Made by a program: the position numbers and the translations under genes. This document shows, piece after piece, positions 16,999-26,744 of a stretch of 64,000 nucleotides of DNA (position 1 is the stretch's first letter; each line of letters opens with the position of its first letter). Source of the stretch: Pseudomonas sp. BCA17 (lineage in GTDB: Bacteria > Pseudomonadota > Gammaproteobacteria > Pseudomonadales > Pseudomonadaceae). Under the pieces are notes generated by a model, which was not told the origin of the DNA, ran no database searches, and saw only the letters and a program-made list of their open reading frames with translations. The stretch covers positions 372,001 through 436,000 of the forward strand of contig NZ_SGWI01000001.1 of assembly GCF_004519405.1 (NCBI RefSeq), written 5' to 3'.

Positions 16999-17757
16999 CT
17001 ATTGCAGCTGCCGATATTGGCGTGGGGTGAACCCGGTCGACGCCTTGAATTGGCGAGTGAATGCGCTGTGGTCGGTATAGCCGCATTGCAGCGCCACTTC
17101 AGTGATCGGTAATTCGCTGTGCAATAACCGATGGGCATGCTCCAGGCGTACTTTCTGGATCATCTGCCGTGGCGTCAGATGGAATACACGCTTGCAGTAG
17201 CGTTCCAGTTGCGCCACGGAAATCCCGGCGATACGCGTCAGTTCGCCCAAGGTGACGCGGCGGTTGAAATGCTGGCGGATGTACTCGTCCACGGCCGCCA
17301 GGCGTTGATACGCAGGGTGGGTTTCGCTGGCCGATTGCAGGTCGACGGAAATCCCGGCCAAGCCGATGATCCGCCCTTCCTGGTCATACAACGGCCATTT
17401 ATGGGTCAGGCACCACCCCGGTTCGCGGGTGCCGTAGAGGTGCAACTCCAGTTGGTCATCCAGCACCAAGCCCTCCTCCAGCACACGCCGGTCCTGTTCG
17501 GTATAGCCCGGCCCGAGTTGCGCAGGGAAGACTTCGGCGCTGGTCTTGCCCAGCAGCGGTTGCAGCTGCTTGAGGCCGCAGCGCTGCACCAGCGTGTGGT
17601 TGGCGAGTACGTAACGGGCGTCGACATCCTTGATGAAAATCGCAGCATTGGGAATCACGTCCAACATCGGCAGCAGCTGCGCCATACCCGCCAGTAGCTG
17701 CTCGATGCTGTGTGGGCGTGCCCCTTGGAGAAGGGCCGTAAACGCGCTCTGCATCAT
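16999..17757 (-). CDS. AraC-family regulator with N-terminal PAS-like domain
   Basis: About 252 residues from the preferred ATG at 17757 (an adjacent ATG is at 17754; an in-frame start at 17871 would add a Cys-rich non-conserved stretch). Residues about 25-140 form a PAS-like sensor (DVIPNAAIFIKDVDARYVLANHTLV and GRIIGLAGISVDLQ). The C-terminal about 100 residues are a double-HTH AraC domain (LTRIAGISVAQLERYCKRVFHLTPRQMIQ and ITEVALQCGYTDHSAFTRQFKASTGFTPRQYR). It is divergent from the permease that opens the hydroxyproline cluster, with about 190 bases between, so it is a candidate activator of that operon. An LhpR-like role is inferred from position only. Confidence 0.85.
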   Translation of the reverse strand: MMQSAFTALLQGARPHSIEQLLAGMAQLLPMLDVIPNAAIFIKDVDARYVLANHTLVQRCGLKQLQPLLGKTSAEVFPAQLGPGYTEQDRRVLEEGLVLDDQLELHLYGTREPGWCLTHKWPLYDQEGRIIGLAGISVDLQSASETHPAYQRLAAVDEYIRQHFNRRVTLGELTRIAGISVAQLERYCKRVFHLTPRQMIQKVRLEHAHRLLHSELPITEVALQCGYTDHSAFTRQFKASTGFTPRQYRQLQ

Positions 17758-17943
17758 GATTTCAACCGCCCGTTTGTGCTTTGACGCCGAGCAGATTGCG
17801 CCATGTTCGCACGGCTGTCGAGCGCGACAAATTGTGCCGAATTCGTCATCCACATCTGCGCAAAACATCAATCGCCGCCCGCGTGATGCGTTCAGGATAG
17901 CGCCACTGCATGCCTATCCAATAACTCACAAGAAGGCGCCGCC

Positions 17944-19569
17944 ATGTCTGCTCAAGGCAAGTTCAAGAAACAACTTTCACTGATGGACCTCACCTTTATC
18001 GGGCTGGGCGCCATCTTCGGTTCGGGCTGGTTGTTTGCGGCCAGCCATGTGTCTGCAATCGCGGGTCCCGCAGGGATTTTCTCCTGGTTACTGGGTGGTT
18101 TCGCGGTGCTGCTGCTGGGCATTGTGTACTGCGAACTGGGTGCCGCGTTGCCCCGTGCCGGTGGTGTGGTGCGTTACCCCGTGTACTCCCACGGCCCGTT
18201 GCTCGGCTACTTGATGGGTTTTATCACGCTGATTGCGTTTTCCAGCCTGGTGGCGATTGAAGTGGTCGCCTCGCGCCAATATGCGGCGGCATGGTTTCCC
18301 GAGCTGACCAAGGCCAATTCCAGCGACCCGACCACCCTCGGCTGGCTGGTGCAGTTTGCTCTGCTGTGCCTGTTCTTCGTCCTCAACTACCGCAGCGTGA
18401 AGACCTTCGCCATCGCCAATAACCTGGTGAGCGTATTCAAGTTCATCGTGCCGTTGCTGGTGATCGGCGTGCTGTTCACCTTCTTAAAACCGGAAAATTT
18501 CCAGGTACATGGCTTCGCGCCCTTTGGCCTTTCGGGGATTGAAATGGCCGTGTCGGCCGGCGGTGTGATTTTTGCGTACCTGGGGCTCACGCCGATCATC
18601 TCGGTGGCCAGTGAAGTGAAAAACCCGCAACGCACGATTCCCATTGCGCTGATCCTTTCCGTATTGCTCTCCACCGCGATCTACGTATTACTGCAAACCG
18701 CGTTCCTCGGTGGTGTACCGACGCACATGCTCGCCGACGGCTGGGCCGGGATCAGCAAGCAGTTGGCGCTGCCTTATCGCGACATCGCCCTGGCACTGGG
18801 CGTGGGTTGGCTGGCGTACCTGGTGGTGGCCGACGCGGTGATCTCCCCCAGCGGCTGCGGCAATATCTACATGAACGCCACCCCACGCGTGGTGTATGGC
18901 TGGGCGCAGACCGGGACCTTCTTCAAGGTGTTCACGCGCATCGATGAAAAGTCCGGCATCCCGCGCCCGGCGCTGTGGCTGACCTTTGGCCTGTCGGTGT
19001 TCTGGACCCTGCCGTTTCCGTCCTGGGAAGCACTGATCAACGTAGTTTCCGCCGCCCTGATCCTCAGTTACGCGGTGGCCCCGGTAACCGTTGCCGCCCT
19101 GCGCCGCAACGCCCCGCACCTGGTGCGCCCGTTCCGCGTCAAGGGCATGGCGGTACTCGGCCCGCTGTCATTCATCATTGCCGCACTGATCGTGTACTGG
19201 TCCGGCTGGAGCACGGTGTCCTGGCTGCTTGGCCTGCAAATCCTGATGTTCGTGGTGTACCTGCTGTGCGCACGCTGGGTGCCGACCGCGCACCTGAACA
19301 TCCGGCAGCAAGTGCGTTCGTCGGCGTGGCTGATCGGTTTCTACGCGCTGACCATCCTGCTCTCCAAGCTCGGCAGCTTCGGTGGCATCGGCGCGATCAG
19401 CCATCCATTCGACACGGTGGTCGTCGCGGCCTGCGCCTTGGGTATTTATTACTGGGGTGCCGCCACCGGTGTGCCTGCGCACCTCGTACGCCTGGAAAAC
19501 GACGACGACGAAAGCGAAGCCGTCAGCGACACGCACTACAGCGCCCCACTGTCCCCGGCTACCCATTGA
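17944..19569 (+). CDS. APC-family amino-acid permease, probable (hydroxy)proline importer
   Basis: A 541-residue inner-membrane transporter with about 12 transmembrane segments. The N-terminal signature is [26 protein letters not shown], containing the G-S/A-G substrate-binding loop of the amino acid-polyamine-organocation superfamily. The acidic C-terminal tail ([11 protein letters not shown]) is cytosolic. The start follows CAAGAAGGCGCCGCC. It is the first gene of a plus-strand run; the epimerase starts 12 bases after its stop. Many pseudomonads use an ABC or MFS importer at this locus, so an APC permease is a variation. Substrate assignment rests on context. Confidence 0.85.
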   Translation: MSAQGKFKKQLSLMDLTFIGLGAIFGSGWLFAASHVSAIAGPAGIFSWLLGGFAVLLLGIVYCELGAALPRAGGVVRYPVYSHGPLLGYLMGFITLIAFSSLVAIEVVASRQYAAAWFPELTKANSSDPTTLGWLVQFALLCLFFVLNYRSVKTFAIANNLVSVFKFIVPLLVIGVLFTFLKPENFQVHGFAPFGLSGIEMAVSAGGVIFAYLGLTPIISVASEVKNPQRTIPIALILSVLLSTAIYVLLQTAFLGGVPTHMLADGWAGISKQLALPYRDIALALGVGWLAYLVVADAVISPSGCGNIYMNATPRVVYGWAQTGTFFKVFTRIDEKSGIPRPALWLTFGLSVFWTLPFPSWEALINVVSAALILSYAVAPVTVAALRRNAPHLVRPFRVKGMAVLGPLSFIIAALIVYWSGWSTVSWLLGLQILMFVVYLLCARWVPTAHLNIRQQVRSSAWLIGFYALTILLSKLGSFGGIGAISHPFDTVVVAACALGIYYWGAATGVPAHLVRLENDDDESEAVSDTHYSAPLSPATH

Positions 19570-19580
19570 TGGAGCTTGCC

Positions 19581-20507
19581 ATGAAACAGTTGCACGTTAT
19601 CGACTCCCATACCGGCGGCGAACCTACGCGCCTGGTCATGCACGGTTTTCCTGAGCTGGTCGGCGATACCCTCGCCGAAAAACTTGAATACCTGCGTACC
19701 CATCACGATCAATGGCGCCGCGCCTGTCTGCTGGAACCCCGTGGCAACGACGTGCTGGTCGGTGCGTTGTATTGCGAGCCGAGCACACCCGGCGCGACGT
19801 GCGGGGTGATCTTCTTCAATAACGCCGGCTACCTCGGCATGTGCGGCCACGGCACCATCGGCCTGGTGGCCTCGCTGCACTACCTGGGCCATATCGCGCC
19901 CGGAGTGCACCACATCGACACGCCGGTCGGCCCGGTCGCCGCCACTCTGCACGCAGACGGTGCCGTGACCCTGCGCAATGTGCCCGCCTATCGCTATCGC
20001 CAGGGCGTGCCCGTGGAGGTGCCTGGATATGGCGTCGTGCACGGCGACATTGCCTGGGGCGGCAACTGGTTTTTCCTGGTGTCGGACCACGGCCATACGC
20101 TGCAGATGGATAACGTCGACGCCCTGGGCGATTACACCCGGGCAATGCTCAAGGCCCTGCAGAGCCAGGGCATTTGCGGCGCAGACGGTGCAGTGATCGA
20201 CCATATCGAACTGTTCGCCGACGACGCCCAGGCGCACAGCCGCAACTTCGTCATGTGCCCCGGCGGCGCTTACGACCGTTCGCCTTGCGGCACAGGCACC
20301 AGCGCCAAGCTCGCCTGCCTGGCCGCCGATGGAAAACTCGCCGTGGGTGAAACCTGGGTGCAAGCCAGCATCACCGGCAGCCAATTCGAAGGCCGTTATG
20401 AATGGGACGGCGAACACGTACGCCCCTTCATTACCGGCCGCGCCTATATGACCGCCGACAGCACCTTGCTGATCGACGCGCAGGACCCTTTCGCCTGGGG
20501 CATCTGA
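19581..20507 (+). CDS. lhpA: 4-hydroxyproline 2-epimerase
   Basis: A 308-residue member of the proline racemase superfamily, which interconverts trans-4-hydroxy-L-proline and cis-4-hydroxy-D-proline. The two catalytic cysteines are Cys88 (GMCGHGT) and Cys236 (SPCGTGTSA); the Cys/Cys pair is diagnostic of epimerases/racemases, while a Thr in place of the second would indicate a dehydratase. The N-terminal [13 protein letters not shown] is also typical. The start at 19581 has GGAG eight bases upstream; the frame is open much further 5' but overlaps the permease. It lies tightly between permease and deaminase genes, consistent with an operon. Confidence 0.93.
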   Translation: MKQLHVIDSHTGGEPTRLVMHGFPELVGDTLAEKLEYLRTHHDQWRRACLLEPRGNDVLVGALYCEPSTPGATCGVIFFNNAGYLGMCGHGTIGLVASLHYLGHIAPGVHHIDTPVGPVAATLHADGAVTLRNVPAYRYRQGVPVEVPGYGVVHGDIAWGGNWFFLVSDHGHTLQMDNVDALGDYTRAMLKALQSQGICGADGAVIDHIELFADDAQAHSRNFVMCPGGAYDRSPCGTGTSAKLACLAADGKLAVGETWVQASITGSQFEGRYEWDGEHVRPFITGRAYMTADSTLLIDAQDPFAWGI

Positions 20508-20541
20508 GCCCTCACCTCTTCAACTGAACGGAGCTAAAACA

Positions 20542-21489
20542 ATGAGCGACAACATCTTCACCGGTTGTATCCCCGCACTGATGACCCCGTGCACCCCGGA
20601 CCGCAAGCCGGACTTCGATGCGCTGGTTGCCAAAGGCCGCGAACTGATCGATATCGGCATGAGCGCCGTGGTGTATTGCGGCTCCATGGGCGACTGGCCG
20701 TTGCTCACCGAAGCCGAACGCCAGGAAGGCGTGGCACGCCTGGTGGCTGCCGGCGTACCGACCATTGTCGGCACCGGTGCGGTGAACAGCCGTGAAGCGG
20801 TGGCCCACGCGGCCCATGCGGCCAAGGTCGGCGCCCATGGCTTGATGGTGATTCCCCGCGTGTTGTCGCGTGGCGCCAGTGCCACCGCGCAAAAGGCCCA
20901 CTTCGCGGCGATTCTCAAGGCGGCGCCCAACCTGCCGGCCGTGATCTACAACAGCCCTTACTACGGTTTCGCCACGCGTGCCGACCTGTTCTTCGAATTG
21001 CGCCGCGAACACCCGAACCTGATCGGCTTCAAGGAGTTCGGCGGTGCCGCCGACCTGCGTTATGCGGCGGAAAACATCACCTCCAAGGACGATGACGTCA
21101 CCCTGATGGTGGGCGTCGATACCCAGGTGGTCCACGGTTTCGTCAACTGCAACGCCACCGGCGCCATCACGGGTATCGGCAACGCCCTGCCCCGGGAAGT
21201 GCTGCAACTGGTCGCCTTGAGCAAGCAGGCCGCCAAGGGCGATGCCAAGGCCCGACGCCAGGCCCGTGAACTGGAAGCGGCGCTGGCCGTGTTGTCCTCC
21301 TTCGACGAAGGCTGCGACCTGGTGCTGTATTACAAGCACTTGATGGTGCTCAACGGCGACCGGCAATACGCCCTGCACTTCAATGAAACCGACGTGCTCA
21401 GCGACGCCCAACGTCGTTATGCCGAAAACCAGTACGCACTGTTCCGCCAGTGGTACGCCAACTGGTCGGCCGAACAGAACGTCGCCTGA
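20542..21489 (+). CDS. lhpC: Delta1-pyrroline-4-hydroxy-2-carboxylate deaminase (DHDPS family)
   Basis: A 315-residue class I aldolase-fold enzyme. The Schiff-base lysine is Lys164 (LIGFKEFGG) and the assisting tyrosine is Tyr136 (VIYNSPYYG), both in the DHDPS pattern. In hydroxyproline degradation this family deaminates and dehydrates 4-hydroxy-pyrroline-2-carboxylate to alpha-ketoglutarate semialdehyde. N-terminal GCIPALMTPCTPD is common to that subfamily. The start follows AACGGAGCTAAAAC. The position between epimerase and semialdehyde dehydrogenase supports the assignment over a lysine-biosynthetic DapA. Confidence 0.9.
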   Translation: MSDNIFTGCIPALMTPCTPDRKPDFDALVAKGRELIDIGMSAVVYCGSMGDWPLLTEAERQEGVARLVAAGVPTIVGTGAVNSREAVAHAAHAAKVGAHGLMVIPRVLSRGASATAQKAHFAAILKAAPNLPAVIYNSPYYGFATRADLFFELRREHPNLIGFKEFGGAADLRYAAENITSKDDDVTLMVGVDTQVVHGFVNCNATGAITGIGNALPREVLQLVALSKQAAKGDAKARRQARELEAALAVLSSFDEGCDLVLYYKHLMVLNGDRQYALHFNETDVLSDAQRRYAENQYALFRQWYANWSAEQNVA

Positions 21490-21548
21490 CCTTTACGCGC
21501 CGCCGTGACGGCCACGGCGGCCAATCCCCCTTTTAGCAGGACGACTCC

Positions 21549-23120
21549 ATGACTCTGACGGGCAGTATGCTGATCGGTCAGCACGCCGTTTCCGGCAATC
21601 GCGAAGCGATCCGGGCCATCAATCCCGCCACCCATACGCCACTGGAACCCGCCTACCACGGCGGCAGTGGCGAACACGTCGAACAGGCCTGCGCCCTGGC
21701 ATGGGCTGCGTTCGACACGTACCGCGAAACCTCCCTGGAGGCTCGCGCCACGTTTCTCGAAAGCATTGCCGACCACATCGAAGCGCTCGGCGATGCACTG
21801 ATCGAACGCGCCGTGGCCGAAACCGGCCTGCCGCCTCTGCGCATCCAAGGCGAGCGCGGCCGCACCTGCGGGCAATTGCGCACCTTCGCACGCACCGTGC
21901 GTGCCGGTGAATGGCTCGACGTGCGGGTGGACACTGCCCAGCCTGCGCGACAACCGCTGCCCCGGGCGGACCTGCGTCAACGCCATGTGCCGCTCGGACC
22001 GGTGGCCGTATTCGGTGCGAGTAATTTCCCGCTGGCATTTTCCGTGGCCGGCGGCGACACCGCCTCGGCCCTGGCGGCGGGATGCCCGGTGATCGTCAAG
22101 GCACACGGCGCCCATCCCGGCACCAGCGAGCTGGTCGGACGTGCGGTGGCCCAGGCGGTAAACGCCTGTGGTTTGCCCCCGGGCGTGTTTTCACTGCTGT
22201 ACGGTTCGGGGCGTGAAGTAGGTATCGCCCTGGTCACCGACGCGCGAATCAAGGCCGTTGGCTTTACCGGTTCGCGCAGCGGTGGTCTCGCCTTGACCCA
22301 GGCGGCGCAGGCGCGGCCGGAGCCGATCCCGGTGTACGCTGAGATGAGTTCGATCAACCCGGTGCTGCTGTTTCCTGCGGCACTGCAAGCCCGCGCGCCC
22401 GCATTGGCTCAAGGGTTTGTGACCTCGTTGACCCAGGGTGCCGGGCAGTTTTGTACCAACACCGGCTTGGTGATCGCCACTGCCGGCGACGCGCTGGATC
22501 GCTTCGTCAGTGCGGCAAGCGCGCAGCTTCAGGAGTGCGCAGCCCAGACCATGCTCACACCCGGCATTTTCAACGCCTATGCAACCGGCGTGGCTGCGCT
22601 GGCGGAGCATGCACAGATCGCCGCGCAAGGTTTGGCGGCCACAGGCCCGAACCAAGGCCAGGCGCATCTGTTCATCACCCAGGCCGACGCCTTTCTAGCC
22701 AACGAGCAGCTGCAAGTGGAAGTATTCGGGGCCGCCTCGCTGCTGGTGGTGTGCGCCGACGACGAGCAAGTGCGCCAGGTGTGCGAGCATCTGGAAGGCC
22801 AGCTCACCGCTACCCTGCACCTGGATGAAGCCGACCTGGCAAGCGCCAAAGCCTTGCTGCCGTTGCTTGAACGCAAAGCCGGGCGCCTGTTGGTCAACGG
22901 CTGGCCAACCGGCGTAGAGGTCTGCGACGCCATGGTCCACGGCGGCCCATTCCCGGCGACCTCCGACGCGCGCAGCACTTCGGTGGGCACGGCGGGGATC
23001 CTGCGTTTTCTGCGCCCGGTGTGCTATCAGGACTTTCCGGACAGCCTGCTGCCCCGTGCACTTCAGCAGGCCAATCCGCTGCAACTGCGGCGCCTGCTCG
23101 ACGGCCAGAGAGAGGTGTAG
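21549..23120 (+). CDS. lhpG: Alpha-ketoglutarate semialdehyde dehydrogenase (NADP+)
   Basis: A 523-residue aldehyde dehydrogenase. The nucleophile is Cys302 in GQFCTNTG, with the preceding Glu in [10 protein letters not shown]. The cofactor segment [32 protein letters not shown] is typical of the ketoglutarate-semialdehyde branch, which has SNFPLAF where classic ALDHs have WNFP. It oxidises alpha-ketoglutarate semialdehyde to alpha-ketoglutarate, the last step of hydroxyproline catabolism. The start follows TAGCAGGACGACTCC. The FAD oxidoreductase gene begins 3 bases after its stop. The specific physiological substrate is inferred from the operon. Confidence 0.9.
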   Translation: MTLTGSMLIGQHAVSGNREAIRAINPATHTPLEPAYHGGSGEHVEQACALAWAAFDTYRETSLEARATFLESIADHIEALGDALIERAVAETGLPPLRIQGERGRTCGQLRTFARTVRAGEWLDVRVDTAQPARQPLPRADLRQRHVPLGPVAVFGASNFPLAFSVAGGDTASALAAGCPVIVKAHGAHPGTSELVGRAVAQAVNACGLPPGVFSLLYGSGREVGIALVTDARIKAVGFTGSRSGGLALTQAAQARPEPIPVYAEMSSINPVLLFPAALQARAPALAQGFVTSLTQGAGQFCTNTGLVIATAGDALDRFVSAASAQLQECAAQTMLTPGIFNAYATGVAALAEHAQIAAQGLAATGPNQGQAHLFITQADAFLANEQLQVEVFGAASLLVVCADDEQVRQVCEHLEGQLTATLHLDEADLASAKALLPLLERKAGRLLVNGWPTGVEVCDAMVHGGPFPATSDARSTSVGTAGILRFLRPVCYQDFPDSLLPRALQQANPLQLRRLLDGQREV

Positions 23121-23123
23121 GCC

Positions 23124-24383
23124 ATGTCCGCTTCCAACACGGCCGATATCGCCGTCGTCGGCGCCGGCATTATCGGCGTCGCCTGCGCCCTGCAACTGGC
23201 GCGTCAGGGCCGCCGCGTAGTGGTCCTCGACCCACAGGAACCGGGCATGGGTGCCTCCTATGGCAATGCCGGGCACCTGGCGACCGAGCAGGTGTTTCCG
23301 ATTGCCGATGTGTCGATCCTCAAGCGTCTGCCGGCCATGCTGATGGACCCCATGGGCCCGCTGCGCCTGGACTGGAAATACCTGCCCCGCGCCCTGCCCT
23401 GGTTTGTGCGTCTGCTGTTGAACCTGCGCCCGTCCCGCTACCGGCGTACGGTGGCGGGCATTCGTGCGCTCAATGAGGCCAGCCTGGGAGCATGGCAGCG
23501 CTTGCTACATTCCATCGGGCAACCGCAGTTACTGCGTGAAGACGGCTCGCTGCTGGTGTATGAGCGCGCCGAGTCCCATGGGTCGATTGAGGCGTTGCGC
23601 GAGCGCATGCGGCAGCAGAACGTGGCGGTGCAATTCTGGTCAGGCGACGCGGTACGCCGGGCGGCGCCGCAATTGAGCGATGACATCCGCGGTGCACTGT
23701 TTTTTCCCGGCACAGGCCACTTTCTCGACCCCTTTCACGTGGTCGGCGAGCTGGTCAAGGCCACCAAGGCTCAAGGTGTGCAGTTCCTCAAGCAGCGCGT
23801 CATGGATGGGCGCATCGAGGGCGATGGTGTTTCGCTGATGACTGACCAGGGCGTGGTAACGGCACGCCAGGTGCTGATCGCCTGCGGTGCGCATTCGGCC
23901 CGGCTCACCGCTGCGCTGACCGGCAAAAAAGTCCCGCTGGACACCGAACGTGGCTATCACCTGATGCTGCCCCACGAACGGGACCGCCTGCCCTTCGCAG
24001 TCACGTCCTTTGAACGCAAGTTCATCATGACGCCCATGGCCGGTGGCTTGCGCCTGGCCGGTACCGTGGAGTTCGCCGGGCTGGATCGCCCGGCGAATAT
24101 GCAGCGCGCCTGGCAATTGCATCGCTTGAGCCAGGGCTTGTTTCGCCAGGACCTGAGTACGCAGGACGCCACGCCCTGGATGGGCTTTCGGCCGTCCCTG
24201 CCCGACTCCTTGCCGATCATTGATCGCGTCTGCGACGGCAAGGTACTGCTTGCGTTCGGCCATCAGCATCTGGGGCTGACGCAGGCGGCCGTCACAGCGC
24301 AAATGGTTGCGCAGTTGCTCGTAACCGATACCGCGCAGCCTCCTTTGCCGGAACTCGCCCCGTACCGGCTGGAGCGTTTTTGA
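23124..24383 (+). CDS. FAD-dependent oxidoreductase, probable D-hydroxyproline dehydrogenase
   Basis: A 419-residue DadA-like flavoprotein. The N-terminal dinucleotide-binding motif is VVGAGIIGVACALQLARQGRRVVVLD. The C-terminal FAD-contact region is MGFRPSLPDSLPIID followed by AFGHQHLGLT. It probably oxidises cis-4-hydroxy-D-proline to the pyrroline that the deaminase uses, passing electrons to the respiratory chain. In P. aeruginosa this step is carried by a multi-subunit enzyme (LhpBEF), whereas here a single-chain DadA-type enzyme is present. The gene is 3 bases after the dehydrogenase and ends the operon at a hairpin. Confidence 0.87.
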   Translation: MSASNTADIAVVGAGIIGVACALQLARQGRRVVVLDPQEPGMGASYGNAGHLATEQVFPIADVSILKRLPAMLMDPMGPLRLDWKYLPRALPWFVRLLLNLRPSRYRRTVAGIRALNEASLGAWQRLLHSIGQPQLLREDGSLLVYERAESHGSIEALRERMRQQNVAVQFWSGDAVRRAAPQLSDDIRGALFFPGTGHFLDPFHVVGELVKATKAQGVQFLKQRVMDGRIEGDGVSLMTDQGVVTARQVLIACGAHSARLTAALTGKKVPLDTERGYHLMLPHERDRLPFAVTSFERKFIMTPMAGGLRLAGTVEFAGLDRPANMQRAWQLHRLSQGLFRQDLSTQDATPWMGFRPSLPDSLPIIDRVCDGKVLLAFGHQHLGLTQAAVTAQMVAQLLVTDTAQPPLPELAPYRLERF

Positions 24384-24396
24384 AGCGTCACTCGCA

Positions 24397-24428
24397 GCGG
24401 CTGGCTACTTGACCAGCCGCTTCTCTTT
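24397..24428 (+). terminator. Terminator of the hydroxyproline operon
   Basis: The stem GCGGCTGG / CCAGCCGC with an 8-base loop is followed by TTCTCTTT. It lies 13 bases after the FAD-oxidoreductase stop and overlaps the 3' end of the convergent GlxA-type regulator. Confidence 0.65.
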
Positions 24429-25415
24429 CGACGGCCTGTACCCGAAGTAGGCGCTGTAGCACTTGCTGAAATGACTCGGCGACACAAACCCGCACGCCAC
24501 CAGCACATCTACTTGTGACAACTCGGTGTGCTGCAACAGACGCCGCGCCTCCGTCACCCGCAACTCCATGTAATAGCGTTGCGGTGTGGTGCCCAACTGC
24601 TCCTTGAACAAACGCTCCAGCTGGCGTCGGGAACGGCCGGCATACACCGCCAGTTGGTCCAGTTCGAGAGGTTCCTCCAGGTTGGCGTCCATCAGTTTCA
24701 CCACTTCGCGCAACGGCGCACTGACGCAGACGTTCTCCGTGGGTTTGATCCGGCGATAGCGCGACTCTTCGAACGCCAGGATGTCTTCGATCCCTTCGAC
24801 CAAGGCCTTGCCGTGCAGGCTCTTGATCCAGTCGAGCGCCATATGGAAGGCGCCCGATGGGCTGGAGGCGGTCAGACGGTCGCGGTCGATCACGTAGGGC
24901 TCGCTCGTGACCTGGGCCGCCTTGGAGACCTCCGCCAGCGCCGGGCGATGTTCTGGGTGAATGGCGCAGCGATAACCGTCGAGCAGCCCCGCGCGCCCCA
25001 GGAACCAAGCGCCGTTCCACAGGCCGGCGAGCCCAATGCCTTGTTCGTCGGCGGCATGCAATAGTTGTATCAACTCTTCGCCCGCTTTGAGCTCGGTACG
25101 GAAACCGCCACAGATCACCAAGAGATCCAGATCCTGCAATGCCGAAGATTGCAGGGGCGCATCGGGGCGGATCACCAGGCCCAGGTCACTGATGACCTCG
25201 GCATCGCTGAAGCCGAAAGTACGCGTGGAAAACAGCTCGGGCCGCAACAGGTTGGCGGTGATCAGGGTATCGAGCGCCTGGGTGAATGCAGGCAGGGAGA
25301 AGTGCTCAAGCAACAAAAAGCCGACGCGGGTGCGCGGCGACGGCTGTTGGGAGGAATCATTGAGGTAGCGCAGGTTCTTGCCTTTCATGCCACCGCTGAA
25401 CTGACGTCTTTCCAT
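24405..25415 (-). CDS. GlxA-family transcriptional regulator (DJ-1/PfpI domain plus AraC HTH)
   Basis: About 336 residues from the ATG at 25415; an in-frame GTG at 25430 and an ATG at 25388 are alternatives, none with a strong Shine-Dalgarno. Residues about 30-200 form a DJ-1/PfpI-like ligand domain (RVGFLLLEHFSLPAFTQALD and LDLLVICGGFRTE). The C-terminal about 100 residues are an AraC-type double HTH (LDQLAVYAGRSRRQLERLFKEQLGTTPQRYYME and VDVLVACGFVSPSHFSKCYSAYFGYRPSKEKR). This architecture covers GbdR, CdhR and related regulators of quaternary-amine and amino-acid catabolism in Pseudomonas. It is convergent with the hydroxyproline operon and could be a second local regulator. Confidence 0.88.
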   Translation of the reverse strand: MERRQFSGGMKGKNLRYLNDSSQQPSPRTRVGFLLLEHFSLPAFTQALDTLITANLLRPELFSTRTFGFSDAEVISDLGLVIRPDAPLQSSALQDLDLLVICGGFRTELKAGEELIQLLHAADEQGIGLAGLWNGAWFLGRAGLLDGYRCAIHPEHRPALAEVSKAAQVTSEPYVIDRDRLTASSPSGAFHMALDWIKSLHGKALVEGIEDILAFEESRYRRIKPTENVCVSAPLREVVKLMDANLEEPLELDQLAVYAGRSRRQLERLFKEQLGTTPQRYYMELRVTEARRLLQHTELSQVDVLVACGFVSPSHFSKCYSAYFGYRPSKEKRLVK

Positions 25416-25694
25416 CGAGGCTCGGCCCACTTTTTATTGTCGAATGCTGTGGGCGACATCTTAGAGGATTGGTGCAGCAAAGCGGCGAAAACGTGGCATG
25501 CGGTGCTGATCTTGATAAACACCACCCATTCCCAAGCCCGCGCCCGTGCAGACGCGGCCTCATCTGATACGGTTTTTTCTTTATCATCTGCGTCTGTATC
25601 GAAATCTGCCTCGGGCGGACAATTGCCTCACTCCCGACACCCTTGTCGAGCCTGGCAGGCAGGTGCCTGCCGTTCCCTTCCCTTCGGAGGCGTT

Positions 25695-25778
25695 ATGACC
25701 AAGATGGCACTTTTCCTATTCGGTTTTCTGGTGCTGACCATCGGCATCGGCATGCTGGCGACCATATCGCCGGTTTAA
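25695..25778 (+). CDS. 27-residue single-pass membrane small protein
   Basis: A short ORF starting MTKMALFLFGFLVLTIGIG and ending SPV. It has one hydrophobic segment filling most of its length and a strong GGAGG Shine-Dalgarno five bases upstream. A perfect hairpin (CAGGCA/TGCCTG) lies just before the Shine-Dalgarno. It is convergent with the LysE-family gene. I do not recognise it; it resembles small regulatory or accessory membrane peptides in general shape. The strong ribosome-binding site and hydrophobic composition support it as real. Confidence 0.55.
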   Translation: MTKMALFLFGFLVLTIGIGMLATISPV

Positions 25779-25784
25779 TGCCGT

Positions 25785-26393
25785 TCAGCTGCCCGCGAGC
25801 ATCGGATACAACGACACCACCAACAACGCAGCCATCACCCCGTTGAACAACCGCAACCAGCGCGGCTCGCGCAACACATTGCGCAAGCCGCTGCCACAGC
25901 CCACCCAGAGGCACACGCTGGGCAAGTTGACCACGGCAAACACCAGGGCGATCACCAGCACATTGGTGACATAGCCCTCAGCTGGCGTATAGGTGGTGAT
26001 TGCGCCCAACGCCATGATCCACGCCTTGGGGTTAACCCATTGAAACACCGCTGCCGCCAGGAACGTCATGGGTTTGCCCTGCTCGTCACTGCTGTCGGAC
26101 ATACCGGCGGAAGTCGCAATCTTCCAGGCCAGGTACAGCAAGTAGGTCGCGCCCACATAGCGCAACAGCGTGTAGGCCCATGGGAACAACTTGAACACTT
26201 CGCCCAGGCCCAGCCCGACCGAAATCACCAACACCATGAAGCCGACGCTGATCCCCAGGGCGTGGGGCATCGACCGGCGAAACCCGAAGTTCACCCCCGA
26301 CGCCAGCAACATGGTGTTGTTGGGGCCAGGGGTAATCGAGGACACGAAAGCGAACAGCACAAAGGCTGACAGCAGGCTGGTGGAAATGAACAT
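25785..26393 (-). CDS. LysE-family translocator
   Basis: A 202-residue inner-membrane exporter from the ATG at 26393 (MFISTSLLSAFVLFAFVSSITPGPNN). The SSITPGPNNTMLLASGVNFG motif at about residues 18-38 is the LysE/RhtB signature. About six hydrophobic segments follow, with a conserved FQWVNPKAW segment near residue 115. Members export amino acids or their analogues. The longer open frame upstream (to 26585) is not family-like and is excluded. It is divergent from the Bcr/CflA exporter. The substrate is unknown. Confidence 0.9.
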   Translation of the reverse strand: MFISTSLLSAFVLFAFVSSITPGPNNTMLLASGVNFGFRRSMPHALGISVGFMVLVISVGLGLGEVFKLFPWAYTLLRYVGATYLLYLAWKIATSAGMSDSSDEQGKPMTFLAAAVFQWVNPKAWIMALGAITTYTPAEGYVTNVLVIALVFAVVNLPSVCLWVGCGSGLRNVLREPRWLRLFNGVMAALLVVSLYPMLAGS

Positions 26394-26744
26394 GGCGCGG
26401 CATCCTGGCGATGTGTATGCCTGCGACAGTAGTGGGTTTGCGCCCCTGGCGCCCCGTACAGCTAAGGATGGATCCAGGAATACACTTTGGCGGTGTTGAG
26501 GAACTGCGGCAGCGGGCGGAACCGTATGCCGTTCCCTCCTTTTTGGCGCGACTGTAACGCTGGGAAGGGGCGCAAAAAAAATCACGCATGGGTTAAGTTA
26601 TGCCGATTGGGCACGTCGTGGCATCCAAGGCCCGCGCCCGACGTGCTCGCTCCGGTGTCACGGCGACACTCCAGGCGATGAAACACGCCGGTTTTTTTGA
26701 GCAGCGAGCGCACAGGGAATTGTTCAGCATGGAGGGACTGATTG
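26394..26744. other. Divergent intergenic region, no gene seen
   Basis: 351 bases between the LysE-family and Bcr/CflA genes. I see no family-like protein; only open frames that extend the neighbours. It should carry both promoters, but no pair of elements stands out. The GGAGGGACTGATTG just before 26745 is the Shine-Dalgarno of the exporter. Confidence 0.5.

Noticed and set aside
15723..17030. 435-codon plus-strand ORF
   Set aside because: Antisense of the GH13 enzyme; GC-rich third positions keep the opposite frame open. No recognisable domain.
18975..19580. N-terminal extension of the hydroxyproline epimerase
   Set aside because: Overlaps the permease in another frame; family similarity and Shine-Dalgarno place the start at 19581.
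25695..25778. KdpF
   Set aside because: Size is similar but the sequence and the absence of kdpABC argue against it.
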